A program made the translations under genes and the position numbers. From the NCBI RefSeq assembly GCF_029784135.1, contig NC_073745.1:108975716-109039715 (forward strand): a DNA stretch of 64,000 nucleotides, written 5' to 3'. The notes beneath the pieces were generated by a model. It did not search any database. It was not told the DNA's origin and worked only from the letters and a program-made list of their open reading frames with translations. Origin of the DNA: Toxorhynchites rutilus septentrionalis (Eukaryota; Arthropoda; Insecta; Diptera; Culicidae). Positions 52,801 through 55,800 of this stretch are shown here, piece by piece; within the stretch, counting starts at the first letter, position 1; the number at the start of each line of letters is the position of its first letter.

Positions 52801-55800
52801 AAACTCGAAATCGTACCCCACCATGCAGATCTTTTTTTTTTCATTACTTTTAAATGTCGAAACTTTCACAGGAGTTTTGGGAATACACTAAGCTAAAAAA
52901 TGTTCCTGCTAACATTAGATCTCATTGCAATAATTGCAAAATTACAGATTATCTAAAACTCTGTTTTTGGCACTTCTTCAAAATTGATACAAAAAATAAA
53001 ATGAAGTTGTTTTCACTAACGCAACAAGTTAAACGTGCACAGAATTTATTTTAATTTTCAAACATATTTTGTTTATTGAATTATTCATCATTACAGACGA
53101 AGGGGTAATGGGTTTTGGAAAAGTCCTACATGAACGTAATATGAACCAAATGAAAGCTCATTGAGAAGGTTGAATGAATTTGCTATTAAGTTGGTTAGCA
53201 AAAAAATATGTTAGCCCATACAATTTATAAATAAACACAAAAGAAATCGTTTTTTCATTTATTCCCCAAATTATTGTCCACTATACACCATTTACACACA
53301 TCAAAACAAAAAAAGCTAAAGGTTTAAGTTTTAAAATTGTGTATATATCATTATCTGAATAGAATGTTTCGAGAACTTGTTTTCGACATTCAAAAGTAGT
53401 GAAAACAAGACCGTATGGTGGGGTACGATTTCAAGTTTGAGTCACTGTATGCAAAATACAGCAATTCCAATGAAAAATCAGAATTAGAGTGGTCTGAAAA
53501 TAGGCTGTTTTGCCAATACGCTCACTTTTGAACCGCTTAACTGATTCTAAATTGCTAATGAAAGATATTTTAGAAGACTTTATAGAAAAAAATAGCGACA
53601 CCTTGAATGACTATTCTCGAGCGAAAACTTCGAAAATATTTGTGGTTGTTTTTTTACATTTTTTTCAGATAGCTCAACCATTTTAATTGAAGTGTTAAAA
53701 ATCCAATTTCGTTTTGGATTCGTAATTTCAGGCCAAACCAATATAGTGGTCCTCAGGTTTTCGTGAAATGTGATAATTTTATTCCTTATCGCAAAACATT
53801 AGACCTGATTTTTTTTTCCTTAGGGGTCACCCTCATTTCCAATTTAGGGTGGACCGAAAATTAATTTTTCTTCAATTTTTTCCAAAATTTTTTCCAAAAA
53901 ATAATTACTTTCGAACCAAATGATCGACATTCCAAACTGAAAGCAATGAACTAGTCTTTTTTAAGAAAATATTACACTTGCAAAAAAAATTGTTTTTTTT
54001 CATAATTATTGTTTTTTTGTTGTTTTTATAGTTTACATGGTCTCGGGACCAAGGGCGCAATATTTTTTATATTTTTTCTTGAAAGTTGAGGGTTTTCTAC
54101 ATAACATATCGAAAAATCAAAAATGTGTCAATTATGTTTTTAAGATATGATCTAATGTTTTACGATAAAGAACAAAATTAGCACTTTTCACGAAAATCTT
54201 AGAACCACTATATCCGTTTTTTGTCATGAAATGGCTATATTATTAGGGTATATAAGGGTGACAATGAAAATGGTCATGTCGAATTTAAAAAAAAAATGTT
54301 CACTACCTCGAAAAAACACCCAATAGTTTACATAGGGTGTTTTTTCGAGGTGGTTAACTGTCTCTTCTTGTTTGACACCTGTGAAAACACGAAGAAAACA
54401 TAAATTTGAAATTTTCACCAAAAAGTAGACATTCGAACAATGAAATAGTTATTTTTTTCAAAAGTGCATCCTGGAAAAGACACTGTTTTGAACGAACCAT
54501 TATACGGAAGAATATTTTATTCAGAATCGTACAGTATGAACAATTAGCATTCTTTGGTGTAAGTATCTGCAGTACGAATGATATAGCCTTTCTACGGAGC
54601 TTCCTTATTCATTGTCAGATCTTCCTATTGTCATATTCGCATGATGCGTGCTCTTGAACTGCTCCTTAACATAATTTCAGTAAACGTGTACACGTAGCCT
54701 ACAGCATTCCATTTTAAATTTTGATAACTTTTTAAACATTCCTCTCTAGTTTTTTCGTTCAACGCTAGTATCAATGTCCATTCTTTTCGACATAGGATTT
54801 CCCTGACCTTTAATGTACGTTGAACTAGCTATATGAAACATTTTGTTTTCTAGCTGATGATAAATTGGAAAATAATTCGATATTTTCAACGCGATCAAAT
54901 TACTCATTGTTCATGCTGGAATGATGGGTGAACAGGAAAAAAGTAAGGTCGCCGGAAAATAACACATAAATTAATAGTGGTGAAGATGATAACAAAAATC
55001 AGTCATATTTCATTATTCAAATAGGTCGATAAGTGCACGAGAAAATGTTTGTTGAACGAGTTTTAAAATGAGATTGGTTTTTTTCCAAAGTATAAATTTT
55101 TGAATTTGCCAGTATTGCTGGATTGTATCAAATTCATAGACTTTATTCTGATTATGCATGTTATAAAAATGAATGGAGTGTCGATATACAATTGTCTATA
55201 ACATAATATGTTCAATAAACGAAAATTTCGATAGTAATATACTTGGAAAATACAACAAAAATTTATTGGGGTTATTAGAATTGACGTTGACAAATAATCG
55301 ATGTCAATTCTATCCAAGAAAAAAAAATGGCCGGGTCGTAATTTAGTTAGGATACCCATACAAATTATTGCACTAACACTAGATCGCTCGGAAAACCACA
55401 AATTCTCAACAAAAAGTATTGTTTCTCATAGCATATATCATACAGCGATTCAGATTTCAATTCACTCCGATCACGTTACTGTCGAGCATCGTTAATTCCG
55501 CTAATCGTGTTACCGTTTGATCACATAAATCTTATCTCGCACATGGTTTTGCAACCGATCAGCGCTACCGCGCCGTGGGCAATAAGCTCTAATAAGGAAG
55601 TCATTTAACGTTTGCTTGACCCAAAGTCACGCCATCAGTGGCGAACATTAGCTCAGTGGATACCGGCGAAACCGGACTTACCCGTGAGATGATGATGCCG
55701 GCAATGCTGATGCGGATCTTCGGCCCCTTCAGCAACCGATATCGCAGGTCGACTCCGTTCCAGAACGAAACGAAGTACCGCTTGACCTGGACGTTGTCAC

